Counted from the stretch's first letter, positions 41,163 through 54,499 are shown. The stretch is 64,000 nucleotides of DNA from Adineta steineri (GCA_905250115.1 CAJNOI010000044.1:555605-619604), one strand, 5' to 3'. The notes: a model not told the origin generated them from the letters alone. Made by a program: numbers and translations.

Positions 41163-42733
41163 ATGAACTTAGCTGTTCCATTATCGCCAACATCATCGGG
41201 GTTTCATCGTTCTCATTCAGATCGTGATCTATTAGCAAATGAACGTCGTTTAACGCGTACTCATTTAAATAGTTCATCTTCATCATCAAATCTCGCATCA
41301 CAATCAACGAATACTACATCTAATATATCAGCACCAACATCACCTACAGCTACATCATCTAATCCAGCACATCTTCCATGGGATTGTTTACAGAAATGGT
41401 TGTATGGTATTGCTGTTGTAACATTTGATTTAGAATTAGGACAATCAATCGAATATCTGTTACCAAAGCATTGTAAATTAAGTGATAAAGAAAAATTGAA
41501 TTTATCTTATTTATCATTTCCCGATACAAATTCTACATGTCTCGGTGATTTTCAATATCATTTTCGTATTAATCATGAATCATCAAATTTACCAACATAC
41601 TATCAATATTATAATTCAACTGTTCCAGCAGCATTACAAGTTGATAATAATGTATTATTTGGCTATGTTAATTTTCGACAAAAACGTGATAAAACAATAA
41701 AACGTGGTTTTTTCCAAAAATCATTTGTTCTTTTATCGAAATTACCATTTATTTCACTTTTTTTAACTATTGTTAAACAACTTGCAGTCGATTTTTTTGA
41801 ACATGGTTTATCAAGTTTAGAATCATGTTGTTATTTAATGGATCATCAATGGCCAGAACCTGAACCTGGAAAAACTTTATTATTACCATTATTAGATAGT
41901 GTACTTCAAATACGTATTCCAACACATGGTGATAAACCATTTTCTCCATCAGATCTTGTTCAATTTCGTACGATTGTTAATGAAACATCGATAGTGAATA
42001 CGAATAGCAGTCAGTCATTTAAATTTCCTATCGATGATGATACTGAAATTGATGGATCCGAACAAGATGTAATAATAAAATTATTTTTCTTTCCGTTCTC
42101 TTTTAACAAGTATTTGATTTAGTTAACAACTGACGTTCTACCAAAACATGAACAACAACAACAACAACAACAACTGCCACGTCTCATTCCATTTGTGTAT
42201 GATGTTAATACACATCAATCATTGTTATGTGTATTAACACATATTCAACTTCTATGGGAATTAATATTACTTAACGAACCTATTGCAATACTTGGAAGTT
42301 TTCCAACAGAATGTTCACAAACAATTCAAGCACTTGGTAAACTATTTTTATAGATTAAAAAAAATCATTTAATTAAATCTCTGAATGCTCTACTTCAGAT
42401 TTTTCCGATGAGAATATCTGAGAAAATTTAACAGATATGAATTTGATCCTCAAATAAATTTTTCTAAATCTTTTTAGTTCATATTATATGGCCATTAAGA
42501 TATGCATCGGATTATCGTCCATTTTTTACAATACATAACAGTGAATTTCATGAAATAACATTTAATACTTCGACAAAAACATTAGCGTCACCCCCAAAAA
42601 TTATAATTGGTGTGACAAATCCATTTTTTGCTAAACTTCTTCATCAATGGCCACATGTAATTCGTGTTGATGATAGTCAACATAAAAATAAAACTAAGAA
42701 ACATGAAAGTTTTCTTCTTGTTGAACGTGATGA
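41163..42733 (+). CDS. DENND6: DENND6 homologue, 3' end lost in assembly gap
   Basis: DENND6 (formerly FAM116) proteins are DENN-domain exchange factors, reported for Rab14 on recycling endosomes. Three exons join in frame: 41163-42068, 42123-42336 and 42478 to the gap at 42734, giving about 458 visible residues of a family that is usually about 600. A Ser/Thr-rich N-terminal tail precedes the domain start [20 protein letters not shown]. Family blocks follow in order: [93 protein letters not shown] and [19 protein letters not shown]. The ATG at 41163 was chosen as the first in a plausible context. The exon runs open into the 100-N gap. No C-terminal homology is visible just after it, so the tail is in the gap or lost. 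Confidence 0.9.
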
Positions 42734-42833
42734 NNNNNNNNNNNNNNNNNNNNNNNNNNNNNNNNNNNNNNNNNNNNNNNNNNNNNNNNNNNNNNNNNNN
42801 NNNNNNNNNNNNNNNNNNNNNNNNNNNNNNNNN
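42734..42833. other. Assembly gap (100 N)
   Basis: Exactly 100 N, a placeholder length normally used for gaps of unknown size. It interrupts the third DENND6 exon. The true distance between the flanks is unknown. Confidence 0.98.
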
Positions 42834-43129
42834 AATTTATGGGAAATATTCTAGTTTGTTAGATAATCAACGCACGCTTTTCTATATTTTGATCGCTGTA
42901 CTTTCTATGATAGTCAGTATCTTATACAATTATATTTGCTCGATAATATATTATTGTTGATTGCATTGTAAACTGGTCAACTTAGAACTTTTCTTGTTTT
43001 TTTAAAATTGTTCATACTTTGTCATACGCAGCGTTGTTTCATCGAGATAAGACATGATGTTTGAACACAGTCGATGACATTTGCTTTTGCGAGTGAAGAG
43101 CGCCTCGGACACACGATAATGCACTGGAA

Positions 43130-43419
43130 AATTAACTACAACTTTTCCATGTGATATAACTTTCAATAATATTAAACTAAGAAAGCGATCTCCCTTGTTT
43201 ATGTCCTTTCGACCTCTGATTTTCGCACGCTATCATAATTATTATGAGCAGTTGGATGACACAGGCAACATGCAATTAAAGCATTTGTATATGCAGCATG
43301 ACAGATCAAGAGATTCTATTTTTACAGCATTTCATGCAAAAGTTTAATTTGCAGATGAATTTGATTAGTGTTTCATTGGCACACATATTAATTAAATTTT
43401 GACATGTTTTTATATTTCA
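43130..43419. repeat. Dispersed repeat R1, copy 1
   Basis: This block matches 53645-53934 almost throughout, with about a dozen substitutions and one small indel by eye. Both start at AATTAACTACAA and end at a TTATATTT(C/T)AG tract. It has no long open frame. Both copies are in the same orientation. Confidence 0.85.
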
Positions 43420-43493
43420 GGCCTTGTCTTCACTAGAAAATTTAATGCGGAATTAAGGAACTTGATTAGTCGAAAGTTTAATTCACATTTAAA

Positions 43494-43538
43494 GCACTTT
43501 CGAAAGATGAATTACTTTAATTCATCTTTCGAAAGTGC
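43494..43538. repeat. 45-base perfect palindrome in a larger foldback
   Basis: Two 21-base arms (GCACTTTCGAAAGATGAATT plus A, and its exact complement) are separated by only CTT. Weaker inverted similarity continues outside (ATTCACATTTAAAGCAC against ATTCACTTTAATGCAC) toward about 43440 and 43590. The whole is probably a small foldback MITE. Confidence 0.75.
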
Positions 43539-43601
43539 ATTAAAGTGAATGCACCAATCAAAGTCTAACTAAGTCCACATTCTCCAATTGAGTTAATGAA
43601 A

Positions 43602-43808
43602 ATATGAGAACAAAAACGTAAAAAATGATCAGGTGATCTATATCATACATTATATACATTTATAATAGATTGTTTTCCATTAAAAAACATAGAACATCAT
43701 AAAAGATACACAAGGATATAATGATTATGAGGATGCAATAAGATAAATTTTCTCTGCAGTTGAATTATCTTCATTTTTATTATTAAAATTATGAATAATA
43801 CATCATAT
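43602..43808. repeat. Dispersed repeat R2, copy 1
   Basis: About 207 bases, from ATATGAGAA to ACATCATAT, match 55859-56068 at roughly nine bases in ten, same orientation. R1 and R2 occur in the same order at both loci, which points to a shared older segment. Confidence 0.8.
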
Positions 43809-44417
43809 GTATTTAAAAATGAAATTTTGTATTATTTAGTCGTTATGTTATTAAACTAATCTTTTTTGGAAAAAATTCATCGTTTCGTTTTTAACATTTT
43901 CTAAATGTATTAGAAAAGTTTATATTAACATTTTAATACCAGTTGAAAAAGGTGCATCGATAAAATTTTATAATAAATGTTTATATCATTATTTGTTACT
44001 GATCAACTTAATATTGAACTTGATTTAACACTGTCATTCATCACATCAATTTTTAATTTTTCAATTACAAAAACATTTTACGAAACAGTTTAAAACAAGG
44101 AGAAGCAAAAAAAATAACGTTAAATATTAAAATTAGTTCAACAATGAATGGAAAAGAATTAACTAAATATGTTATAGCACATGCTCGTATACAATTTCTT
44201 AATCGAAAAATAATTAAATCATTTAAATATGTTCATTTAACTATCTTATTTTAGTTTTAATTTGTATACAAACAGAAGCAAACCTTTATAAAGCTTTTAT
44301 CTTTGATATAAATATATGAAAGGTATAGTAAAATTATTTTAAAATTTTAACAAAACTCAAACATTATCATTTATTATAAGAAAAACTAGGAATTATATGG
44401 AAGGACAGTTCTACAGA

Positions 44418-44614
44418 CAGGAGCGTAAATAGGGGGGGGGCGCGTGGGGCGCGGCGCCCCCCCCCCCCCCCCTGCTTCCGAAAACTAACAGGAAAAAAGG
44501 GGTTTGCGCCCCCCTACTTCTAGAAAGTTCACTTTTTTTGACCATTGAAATAGAAAAATTAGGGTTACGCCCCCCCCTGCACCCCCCTGCTCTGACACCT
44601 GACTTACGCCCCTG
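44418..44614. mobile_element. hAT-like MITE with G/C-homopolymer arms
   Basis: The left end CAGGAGCGTAAATAGG and the reverse complement of the right end CAGGGGCGTAAGTCAGG form terminal inverted repeats. The flanks are TCTACAGA (44410-44417) and TCTATAGA (44615-44622), an 8-base duplication with one mismatch, typical of hAT. The interior has a run of G followed by GGCGCGGCGCC and a long C run, an extreme contrast to the A/T-rich flanks. No coding capacity. Confidence 0.75.
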
Positions 44615-46353
44615 TCTATAGATGTTATAACATATTAATGTAGTTAGTATAATTTTCTATTTATTATATTATAAATACTTTTACATATTTGATGTTAAAT
44701 TACTGATACATATTCTATTTACATATCTTTAATTTTATAATCTAATTCTTAGATATGCAGATATTATCTTTACAAAAATTTTCCATTTCTATGAAATATT
44801 AGTTTAATCATTATAAGGCGTACATGATTAGGGATACAAGAGATAGGTTCATTTGAGTTAATAGTAACTATCGAAACATATACCCTGTAATAAAATGAAT
44901 TCGTTTACTATTTTTGTTCTTCGACTAATTTATCTATCGTAAAATTTCGTAATGCTATATTTTTCAAGACTAATAGAAATTTATTGAATATATATTAAAC
45001 TGATAATACAATTCAACTTTGAAAAAAATGTTATATCATCAGTTTAATATTCATAAAGTCATTTAAAATTGTTTACACATCTTTTTGAATATCAACACAT
45101 GAATATTTAATAAATGAGTTTTTTTTAAATTGCATACATCTGAAAAAATCTAATCGATTTTAATCGGAAACATACATTTCCGCTTGAACTCGAACGCTAT
45201 TATAAAAAAGATAAGTATACATTACTAAATATTCTTAGTAAAAAAATTTCACATTATCAAATTTCGATGATTAACGACATTCATCTACTCTACCACGTTA
45301 TTGACCATCTTAATATCTATTTTATAGCCGTCTAATTGATAACTTATCTGTTTTTGATTTTACATCAACTGTTGTTAGTCAACAATAAAATGATTTAAAC
45401 GAGAATCAATCAAATTTTCTTCCTGAAAATTCTTTAGAAATTTGTCTATGTAGAAAAGATGATAATAAACCAAAATCAGTTGAAGGTACAGCAGATGATG
45501 AAATAGAAGTATAATTTAAAGAAATACTTTTTTCTAATATTTTAGTGTTTTTAATAGAGAAATAGGTCAACGATTATTAAAATCTCGATTAAGTCCAATA
45601 TACAATATCCATTGAAAAAGATCTTGATATTTTATTTGGTAAACAAAACTAGTTACTTTCTACTGTGTTAATAAATGATCTTAAATCAATTCTTACAAAT
45701 TTTGGTACAAAATTAAAAACAATTATCCAAGATAAATCAAATATAAATGATTATTCAACATGGTTTTTTTATTAGCATTTCAACAGCAGGAATATATTCA
45801 TCGATGTATCATGTGAAATAAGAATTATCTTTGTAAAACTTCTCGACAGTAATAATAGTTGTGAATAAACTCTCGGTCATTGAATACGGGTATCAGTAAT
45901 ATCAATTTCTGCTAAATAATATATCAAAAAGTATCGTTCATAAAATAGAATCTATCAAATAAAAAGATTGTTTTCATAGTTTTTAATTTAAGTATAAATC
46001 AACTTCTATTTCAATTTTGAATAAATATGATATAAAATCAGAAATACGATTAGTCTACAAAAGCTATTCAATTACTTTCTTTAAACAATAAAAAATGTCT
46101 ATAATTTTTCTTTATCTTATTCTTCGAATAAATATGCATGACCTTTTGAACATATGAATATATAGCACGCCGTCGCCGGACGTTGAATAGGCTAAAAAAA
46201 ATCGTAACGAAATAAACAACATCATTGGTCATTTTTGACATCTTTTTTTTTCAGTTCAATGTTAATTCATCTAATTTTTCCAGTCTATTCGGAATCATTC
46301 GTCTATCTATCATAATAAATCTGTATCTAATCTTTGAATAGTTGTAAAAGGTA

Positions 46354-49300
46354 ATGATGAGTAAAAGTACATTTGAATCATTACCAAATGAACTTTTGCT
46401 CATTATATTTTCTTATTTATCTTCATTTGATCTTTGTCAAACATTTCTTTACATAAACAATATTCGCATTCAATCTCTTCTTACTTCAATTCGTCATTTA
46501 TTTAATGTTAATTTGATGCATTATGATCAACTACATCTATGGCTCAATAGTAATCAGGATCATAGAAATCGCTTTACTAATTTGATAGATACTGTTGTAT
46601 TTAATGATTCATATGCTTGTCGAACGTTACTTGGATATTGGGAAAAGACTTTCAATGAAACCGATCAATCCAATGTATTCTTCGCATCGGTAAAACGCAT
46701 TGTTGTGTTACAGGCAGAACACTATTCATATTCTCTTGTTCGACCAATACTAGTACCTTTGGTTTTGGCTGAAAATAAATTACAACATTTGCATCTTATC
46801 TTCAAAGAACCCGCATTCGGGTACGCAAAGATACTTTCCGATCTTATTGATTATCGTGTTTCAGTTCATACTATGATATTAGAAGTTGAACAAGGTATGT
46901 TATTAAAACTATTATCGAAGTCAACAACTTGAATGACCAACAGGATTATTATAGTTAGATTTATCATGCAGAATAGAGTGAGAGATTTCAAATGGTTTTT
47001 AGATTTGAGTTGTACTGATGTGTTAAGGTGCTTGAACTTGATACAATAGTTATGCGAATATCTGACGATTCGATTATCTCTAATACTTAGCTGATTAAAT
47101 TGATATTTATCATATTGTAAGTTATAAATTATTTTATATGAATATATAAGTGTCTTATATTCAAAAAGGACCCTGGCTTATATTCTACTAGGATGAATAC
47201 GAAATTTTATGATTTAAGAAAGCTTTACAGTGTGTTGGAGTGATCTTCATGGAAATAAGTTGCCAAATGATGAACATTATGTTGTTTGTGCTTGTATAAA
47301 AGATTCATATTGAAAAATACTTCTAATATGATAGAAGAAGTCGCCATAACGATCGTTTAATGTTCTTTATAGTGATTTTTATCAGTCAATTAAGGAAACA
47401 ACTTACAAACAAAGTGACATATCCATATAGAAAGAAAAAAATCAAATTCTTGTTGAATTTGTATCATTGCGATACTATAAAGAAAATGAGGAATTATATG
47501 GAAATTATTAAATTGAGAATAGGAGAATAAGAATCAATAAATAAATAAAAGAAAATGGAAATATATATTAGATATTTACCTCTTCGATGAGTTTGTCTTC
47601 GGTAACAGATTATAAGAATTATTAGAAAAATACCCATCATGAAGAAAGATTCTTATATGACGTTTGAGATAGTTAAGGAATATAGAAACTAATAAATATT
47701 TTTATAGTTTTTTATTAAAGCTTACATATAAAATAGTTTGTTCAAATAGCGGTTACCAGAGTTGACGTTCAGATTTTTTAAACTCTAATGTGTTCAATTT
47801 GTAGAGCACATTGAAGTATATAAGAATATGTATTTGTTTTTTCCATGTCTCTTATTTAATGAAAGAACGCGAATGCAAAACATTAGATGATAGTTAGTTC
47901 TACTATTATATCTTCTAACAGTTTATACATGAAGGCTCTCAACATAGGCTCTGCATGCTTTATGAAACAACTACGGCAATAAACATATTCAGTACAATAC
48001 ATAGGCCTGATGTGAGGATGTCTAATAGAAGACCATCTTTTCCTTTATTTGAAAGAGTCATCCCGTTAAACAAGGCCAAGACAGCAATGGGTGCGTTATC
48101 GTAGTTTTCTAAAGCTCCAAAAAATTTAAAAAGCGTAGGTGAACAAAGTAAAGCCTTTGGAGAAGGTAGGAGGCCTTATAATCTCACAAGATGATAAAGT
48201 TCAGCGCTTTAGTTTCTATGGTTCTTGAGTTACGACTACCGAAAAGTGAAAAAAGGGTGAGTACGTTACCTGTAGACAAACGGAATAACGTGTATAGAGT
48301 TATAATTTAATTGATCCTTCTCGTACTCTTGAAAGTCAACTTTCTCTCCAGATTTAAAAAAATGAGTTTAACATTTCTGAACAAGATTTGTACAATTGAA
48401 ATAATAGAGTATTTTTCTATCTTAGCATTATTAACACTATTTTTTACTGATTTTTATCACTAGATCACAGATATTGTTGGATGGGTGACATGGGTGCCAT
48501 AGATTTACACAATACGCAACCACTCTCTTGGCCAAATACAGTTCAATTAACATTAAGTATTCAAAATTCCAGCGAAATAAGCCTTTTATTTGAACAAAAT
48601 GCTTTGCCTGCAATTGAATATTTGGATATTACTATACAGAATCTGAATACTAATTTACCTTCCGATGTAGATATATCAGCACCAAACATTCAACTTTCGA
48701 AAGATTCTCTACGACAAACGGCTATTGGTAGTGCTTATCTGAAACATTTACTCTTACGCTATATAACTTTGAATGATGTTATCATATTGATTGGTTCGTT
48801 AATCATGCCTTTACTTGAAGAGTTGATACTTATTAATATGTATGACAATAGTAAGTTATTTCCTTATCTATTATTCTGACAATGAGCGATTATAATCATT
48901 CAGTTTTATCCATAATATATATTCATCACAACGATTTTTTAATCGAAAGTGATCGCGAATCTTATAGGCTGTAATGATTTGTATTAATAATGATGAAAAG
49001 ACTTCGATTTTGGAAATAATGATCATATATATATATATATATGACTATATGATACGCATAGTAGTTAGTTGGCGGGTTTAGTCAAAAATAGATAAAGGAA
49101 AGTGTCGAAGTATTTAACTATATGATAATGAATGAAATAATTGATAAATATTTAGTTACATACACATAGAAACAAGTGTCACATTCTTAAAATCTTTTCA
49201 ATTAGAGAAGGAAGAAGTGGTAGTTTAGAAATTGTTTCCTTAAAAACGTTCTATTAAAAATTCTCTGTTTTGTAACTTCAATTACTTGATGGCTAACACT

Positions 49301-51578
49301 CTAGAGAAAGATGTTCTTTTTCCCTTCAAGTAATTCAATGTGTTGTTTTTATTGTGGATCTGATCAAGTGAAGTCGAATGCCTATGATTTTGAATGCATA
49401 TTGAGATGAAAAGGTTCATTTCATTTCTTTTCTTTGCAGCTTTAGATCGTTTTGGTCAATTTCAAGAAATTTGTAATTCTACATACTTACCTTCTTTGAA
49501 AACTCTTCATTTCTCATTATGTTTTCCTCAAGAAATCGAACATGCATGGAGAATGAGTTCATTCAATTGCAATCGTCAATGGCCTTTTGACAATATTAAT
49601 TCTTACATAGATGAGTGTTATATGCGTCCTCTAAAAGAAAGAGAATTTATTCCAAAAATCGTATTTGTTATCTATAACTGTCCAATTAATCTTCTCTATC
49701 GTCATAAACAATATTTTCACAATTATGGTTTCGCAACACATGTATCTGCTCCTATTCGAACAACTCAACGACGATTTGTTCAATGGACATGTGATCAGAA
49801 ATATGACGCTGAGCAACTTAACAAAACTCTCCAAATAGTTGCAAGTGGTCAAGTTAATGAACTTCGGTTAACATATTTAAATGAACGAGTAAGTCGAAAA
49901 AAAAATCAGTCGAATGAAGCTTCTTAGTTTCGAGTTTGAATTGTAGTACTTTATGTATAGAAAGTTCGAAGCAAATCAGAATAGATTGTATTAATAAGAA
50001 ATTGATAGAAAATAAATACATCTCATACTTGAACGTCGTTAATTCGTAAATTAAATGTTATTTTATATGATAGAATAAACAAATTGATAGCATAAAGAAT
50101 AAAGAATAATGGGAAAACTGTTTTGCATAAAAACATAAAATTTTATCTTCCTCTGATATTTCGGAAAAAGCTACGTAGTCACAAACGAGAAAAAAGTGTT
50201 GGAGGTAAGATATTTTCTATCCAGCATTCACAATTCGCTCTCATTTGCTAGCATTTTGCCGTATTGGAATGCTGTGCACGATAAGAAAGAATTGTGCTCA
50301 GTCTTTTCTGCTATTATGTCAACTGTTTATCTATTTACGGATCACTAAAAAAAAATTTCTTTATTCTTTATTTTGTCTTTATTTCTCAAAATAAAGCAAC
50401 ACCCTATTCTTAACCAAAAATCGTGAATTAATTTGAGTTTATGAATATATTAGGGATTTAATTGTAAAATCTAGCTGACTGAGATAAGTATTTAATTTTC
50501 GTTATTTTTTATAAGTTCTCCACCGATTAAATTTGATATTTCAAGTTATCGAAGATTTTGTTTTTCTTAGAATGTAGTATGTAAATTAATTCATATGGAA
50601 ATTTTCAACGATATTTTCTAAACGTCTATGGTCATGGAAGAAGATCGATGAAATAAATCTTACTTTGATTTTCTTTTGTGACTAGAGTCTATTGTAAGTC
50701 CTCGGTGACCGGAGATATCTATCTTTATATTTGATCGATTTGGACTTCTATTGATGTTTTCCGTCGCGAAGAAGGGAAAACGTTGTTCAGGAATGTCACA
50801 AGATGAATCACTTTATATATCAAATACAAAAGACAAAATTCCTACTTTAAAACATTTATGATATTAAACATAAATATAATTTGTTCCGTACATCACTCTA
50901 TATCTTTCCTCATGTTTTTCTAATGATTCGATTGTATTAAATTTGAGTTTCTGAAAAATCAAAATTCTGATGATATAAAAAACAATCATTAAATGCTGTA
51001 AGTTATATATTTGCACCTTTTAGACAAATACATCAATGATGTCAAAATGTGATTCACATTGGAATTTATCGCTTAATCATTTACAATCGATTACATTCAA
51101 CATCAAATCAGATTTAATTCATCAATGCGAACGTATTGCCATGATCGAACAAGTTCTTGATGCATCACCAAATCTTTCATCTCTCGTAATAGCATGGAGA
51201 GATTTTCGACACTGTTCACGAAAATACTTAAATCTCAAATACGTGCACCTCTTATTAAATGGAAAATATAAGAATCCTAAACATTATTTTGACATTCGTC
51301 GATTAAATGAATTAGTACCTCATCTATATACACTCGAAACAAGTGATTCAGTTATGATGCTGAATAAGAATCTTATTGAATTTATTTTGAACATTAGTCA
51401 TCAATTTAATCAATTAGTGCATTTAGTATTAAACAAAAATTGTTTAAATGGATCTAGAGACAAAAAAAAACTCAAGTTCAGAGACAAACTAATTGCAGCT
51501 AGTCATGATCAAATATTTCATGGTTATAATATGCATTTTCGATTTTATGGATATGATGAATTACGTTTTTGGTTCTAA
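46354..51578 (+). CDS. F-box protein with LRR-like C-terminal part
   Basis: A probable substrate adaptor of an SCF ubiquitin ligase. Four exons join in frame: 46354-46894, 48464-48850, 49440-49888 and 51024-51578, giving 643 residues. The F-box is residues about 6-45 (FESLPNELLLIIFSYLSSFD). The remainder has irregular Leu-rich repeats (YLKHLLLRYITLNDVIILIG, PLLEELILINMYDN, YLPSLKTLHFSLCFP, NLSSLVIAWRDF) that would bind substrate. Similar F-box proteins are abundant in bdelloids. The start is the first of two adjacent ATGs. Introns are 1.57, 0.59 and 1.14 kb, against 50-60 bases in most genes here, and the first contains a GC-richer stretch at about 48030-48290 that may be an insertion. All splice phases agree, so I treat the gene as intact. 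Substrate is unknown. Confidence 0.8.
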
Positions 51579-51799
51579 TATTATTAAAAAGATTTGTTTT
51601 TCAATATAAAAAATGTAGGTTCGCGAGCGAGAAGATGTGTAAAGAAAACTTTGTTCATTTTTCTAAACAAAATATCCAAAAAGATACAAAATTTTCCAGC
51701 TTCTCCTTCTATTTTTAAAACAATTTTGAAAGTGCGCTTAATTGTCTTTCCATCTGTAATTATTGCAACAAAGTTCGCCATTGTAGTATCAAAGTAATT

Positions 51800-53226
51800 T
51801 TGTTATTAGATTTATTGAAAAAACTATTCAATCATCATTATCAATAAAGAAAAATAAAGGAATTTTTATACATAAATTATTTATATTAATTATTTATGTT
51901 ATGTTTATATCATTAAATCAAATCTTTACACAATTTTTTCATGAATATAGTTTATTAATTACAATTATTGTAAAATCAATTCTTATTTTCCTTTGGTTAC
52001 CACCATTTTTTAATCAAAAAACAAATCAATAGAGTATAGATAAACAAATATATTTTATAGAATTTTTAATAATTTTTATATATTTAACATTATTCTTTGG
52101 TGTTCTCATTTTGTGGTATCGTTATTGTTATGAACTTAATACACGAATAGCAGTCATTTTTATAATATTTCTATTAATCTGTGCAGGTCTATTATTATTC
52201 TATTATATAGCACCATGGATAAAATATTTATCATTAATAATGTCTTTAATAAAGTAGCGAGAGACATGAATCGATTAGTATTTATACGCAAGCATTTTCG
52301 ATAATGTTTATTTCACTTACTTTAATTGGATTTGTTGGGTTTGGGTTTGGTTTTGGTAGCTCTATTTTTACAGAAACAATTCATAATAACAATAATTCAT
52401 TATTATATACACAAACATTATCAGGTAGCTTTAAAACATTCGACAATGATGAAGAACAATAATATAGAATGCAAGCATGTTATTGGAGCTTTAATAGTTT
52501 TAAAATACAAGATATGGCACTATTTACTGCATTAGCTTATATACCAACTGATAAACTAAAATCAGACATAAAACATTTTTATCCAAAAAAAAATAACTTG
52601 TCTTTGATGAACAATTTCATCATTATAGGGAAGATGGTCATGGTGAAATAACTTATTACACTTTAGACACACTACAATCAGTTATTGTAGTTTTACGTGG
52701 TACAACATTACTTTATGAATGGTTCATTGACTTTAATATATGGATAGAATCATTGATAAGTCAAAAGATTTCAATATTATTTCCGTGGTCAAGATGATAT
52801 TCACGTAGTGTTTATAAAATAATTGTCAATCAAATGTCATTATTTGAAAGTTTCATTAATGATAATAGTGATACATTAGAATAATCATCTAAACGTTTTT
52901 ACATTAAACAAATGATTAAAACATTGGAAAAAATAAATATTAAATATAAAAATAAATCATTGATATTAGTTGAACATTCACTTGCCGGTGGTTTAGCTCA
53001 ATTAGCTGGTATTGCATTGAATAATATAGTAGTTGTTGTATCTATTAGTGAACCGGGTATATCATATTCTCGTGCTGAATATAGTGAAACGGAAAATATT
53101 CTAATGGATACAATCAATAAACGTATATTCTATATAATACATGATAGAGATGTTGTTCGATGGGCAGATAAACACGCTGGACTCATTCAATATATAATAC
53201 GTCAAAAAGCATATAGCAGATTATAA
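51800..53226 (+). pseudogene. Class-3 lipase (DAG-lipase-like) pseudogene
   Basis: The translated pieces, read in order, give several hydrophobic segments (for example IFIYLTLFFGVLILWY and FLLICAGLLLFYYIAPW), then a lipase domain: IQDMALFTALAYIPTDKL, VIVVLRGTTLLYEWFIDFN and the nucleophile region LVEHSLAGGLAQLAG. Multi-pass helices followed by a class-3 lipase recall diacylglycerol lipases and related animal enzymes. The coding frame is broken by stops near 52030, 52255, 52460, 52797 and 52883 and by a frame change near 52610-52625. The first Gly of the usual GHSLGG is Glu and another Gly is Ala, although Ser remains. Short introns might explain one or two breaks, not all. I consider it a decayed copy. 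Confidence 0.7.
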
Positions 53227-53644
53227 TGTCATGCAATGAATCTAATATTTTGTAAATTATTAAAAAACTGTGAAAGTCCGGGAAGCTTTAAAATAAATAA
53301 AGACATAAGTCAACCATAACAAAGCATACCTTTTCGAACTGCAATATCTAATTATAAGTTTTTACTTTTTTTTGATTGTTGAACTATAGTGAATTAGACC
53401 AATTGCTCAAATAAAAACTAGAAAAATATTGAGAACGTATAAAGATATTCAGAACTGAACTGAATGACATTTGAATATGTAGATGTCAGGTATATGTAGT
53501 AGAACATTAACAACCTAAACAATTAAAGTTTATAAACAACACGTTTCTATATAGTGCGGCTAAGTGGATATTAGTATTTTTGTCACTGCCTTTCTAGCAC
53601 AGTATAAAAGCTAGCGGAACTTTTTTATTTCACCCACACTCTTA

Positions 53645-53934
53645 AATTAACTACAATTTTTCCATGTGATATAACTTTCAATAATATTAAACTAAAAAGC
53701 GATCTCCCTTGTTTATGTCCTTTCGACCTCTGATTTTCACACGCTAACATAAATATTATGAGCAGTTGGATGACGCAGACAACATGCAATTAAAGCATTT
53801 GTATATGCAGCATGACAGATCAAGAGATTCTATTTCTACAGCATTTCAATCAAAAGTTTAATTTGCAGATGAATTTGATTAGTGTTTCATTGGCACACAT
53901 ATTAATTAAATTCTGACATGTTTTTATATTTTAG
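53645..53934. repeat. Dispersed repeat R1, copy 2
   Basis: Same orientation and nearly the same sequence as 43130-43419. It follows the broken lipase gene by about 420 bases. Confidence 0.85.
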
Positions 53935-54499
53935 CTATTAGGCTACGCTTCAAGATATTCTTTGATTTTATGAATGACGTCTATATAAGAGTTTCATATC
54001 AACACATTCTGGGCATACTGATAGCAATCAAACTCCATTAAGAGTATATTTCTATTGATAATCCTACGCGTTAAAATAGTATTAGAAAATACACATTTTT
54101 CTATATATACTTTCCTTTTTATTAACTAGAATGCATTTTAGTCGAAGTTTCGAAATACAAATACGAAGTTTTTCATCTTTATTCACACTCTTTGTTTCGT
54201 CTTAATCTGTTGATTTTCTTCTCAAATGGATTATTTCACAAATCAAAATAAAGTAAATTTTGATGAACAAAAATGTCAGTAATGCAAGAATTCCCATAGG
54301 AACATTAGTTCAGGTAATTGCAGTATGTATAGAATAAAACTGAATCAAAGTAATGTTTCTTTTTTCTTCAGAATCAATCATTAAAAAGGTGTTACCATAT
54401 TTTTCTGAAACTAGAATAGCGGAGTTATTTTTCGACTATGATACAGAAGGCTAGTAATACACGATATGTTGTTCATCCTATTTAAATGCATTACATTTA

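Larger units (their letters stand above)
42834..46353. other. Gene-poor repeat region
   Basis: No intact gene. In order: repeat R1 (43130-43419), a near-perfect palindrome (43494-43538) inside a larger imperfect foldback, repeat R2 (43602-43808), and a G/C-rich hAT-like MITE (44418-44614). Between 44100 and 45780 there are short open stretches with ordinary coding-like composition, for example a frame with MNGKELTKYVIAHARIQF near 44144 and LPENSLEICLCRKDDNKP near 45423, all ended by stops. These may be remains of a gene I cannot identify. Confidence 0.5.
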
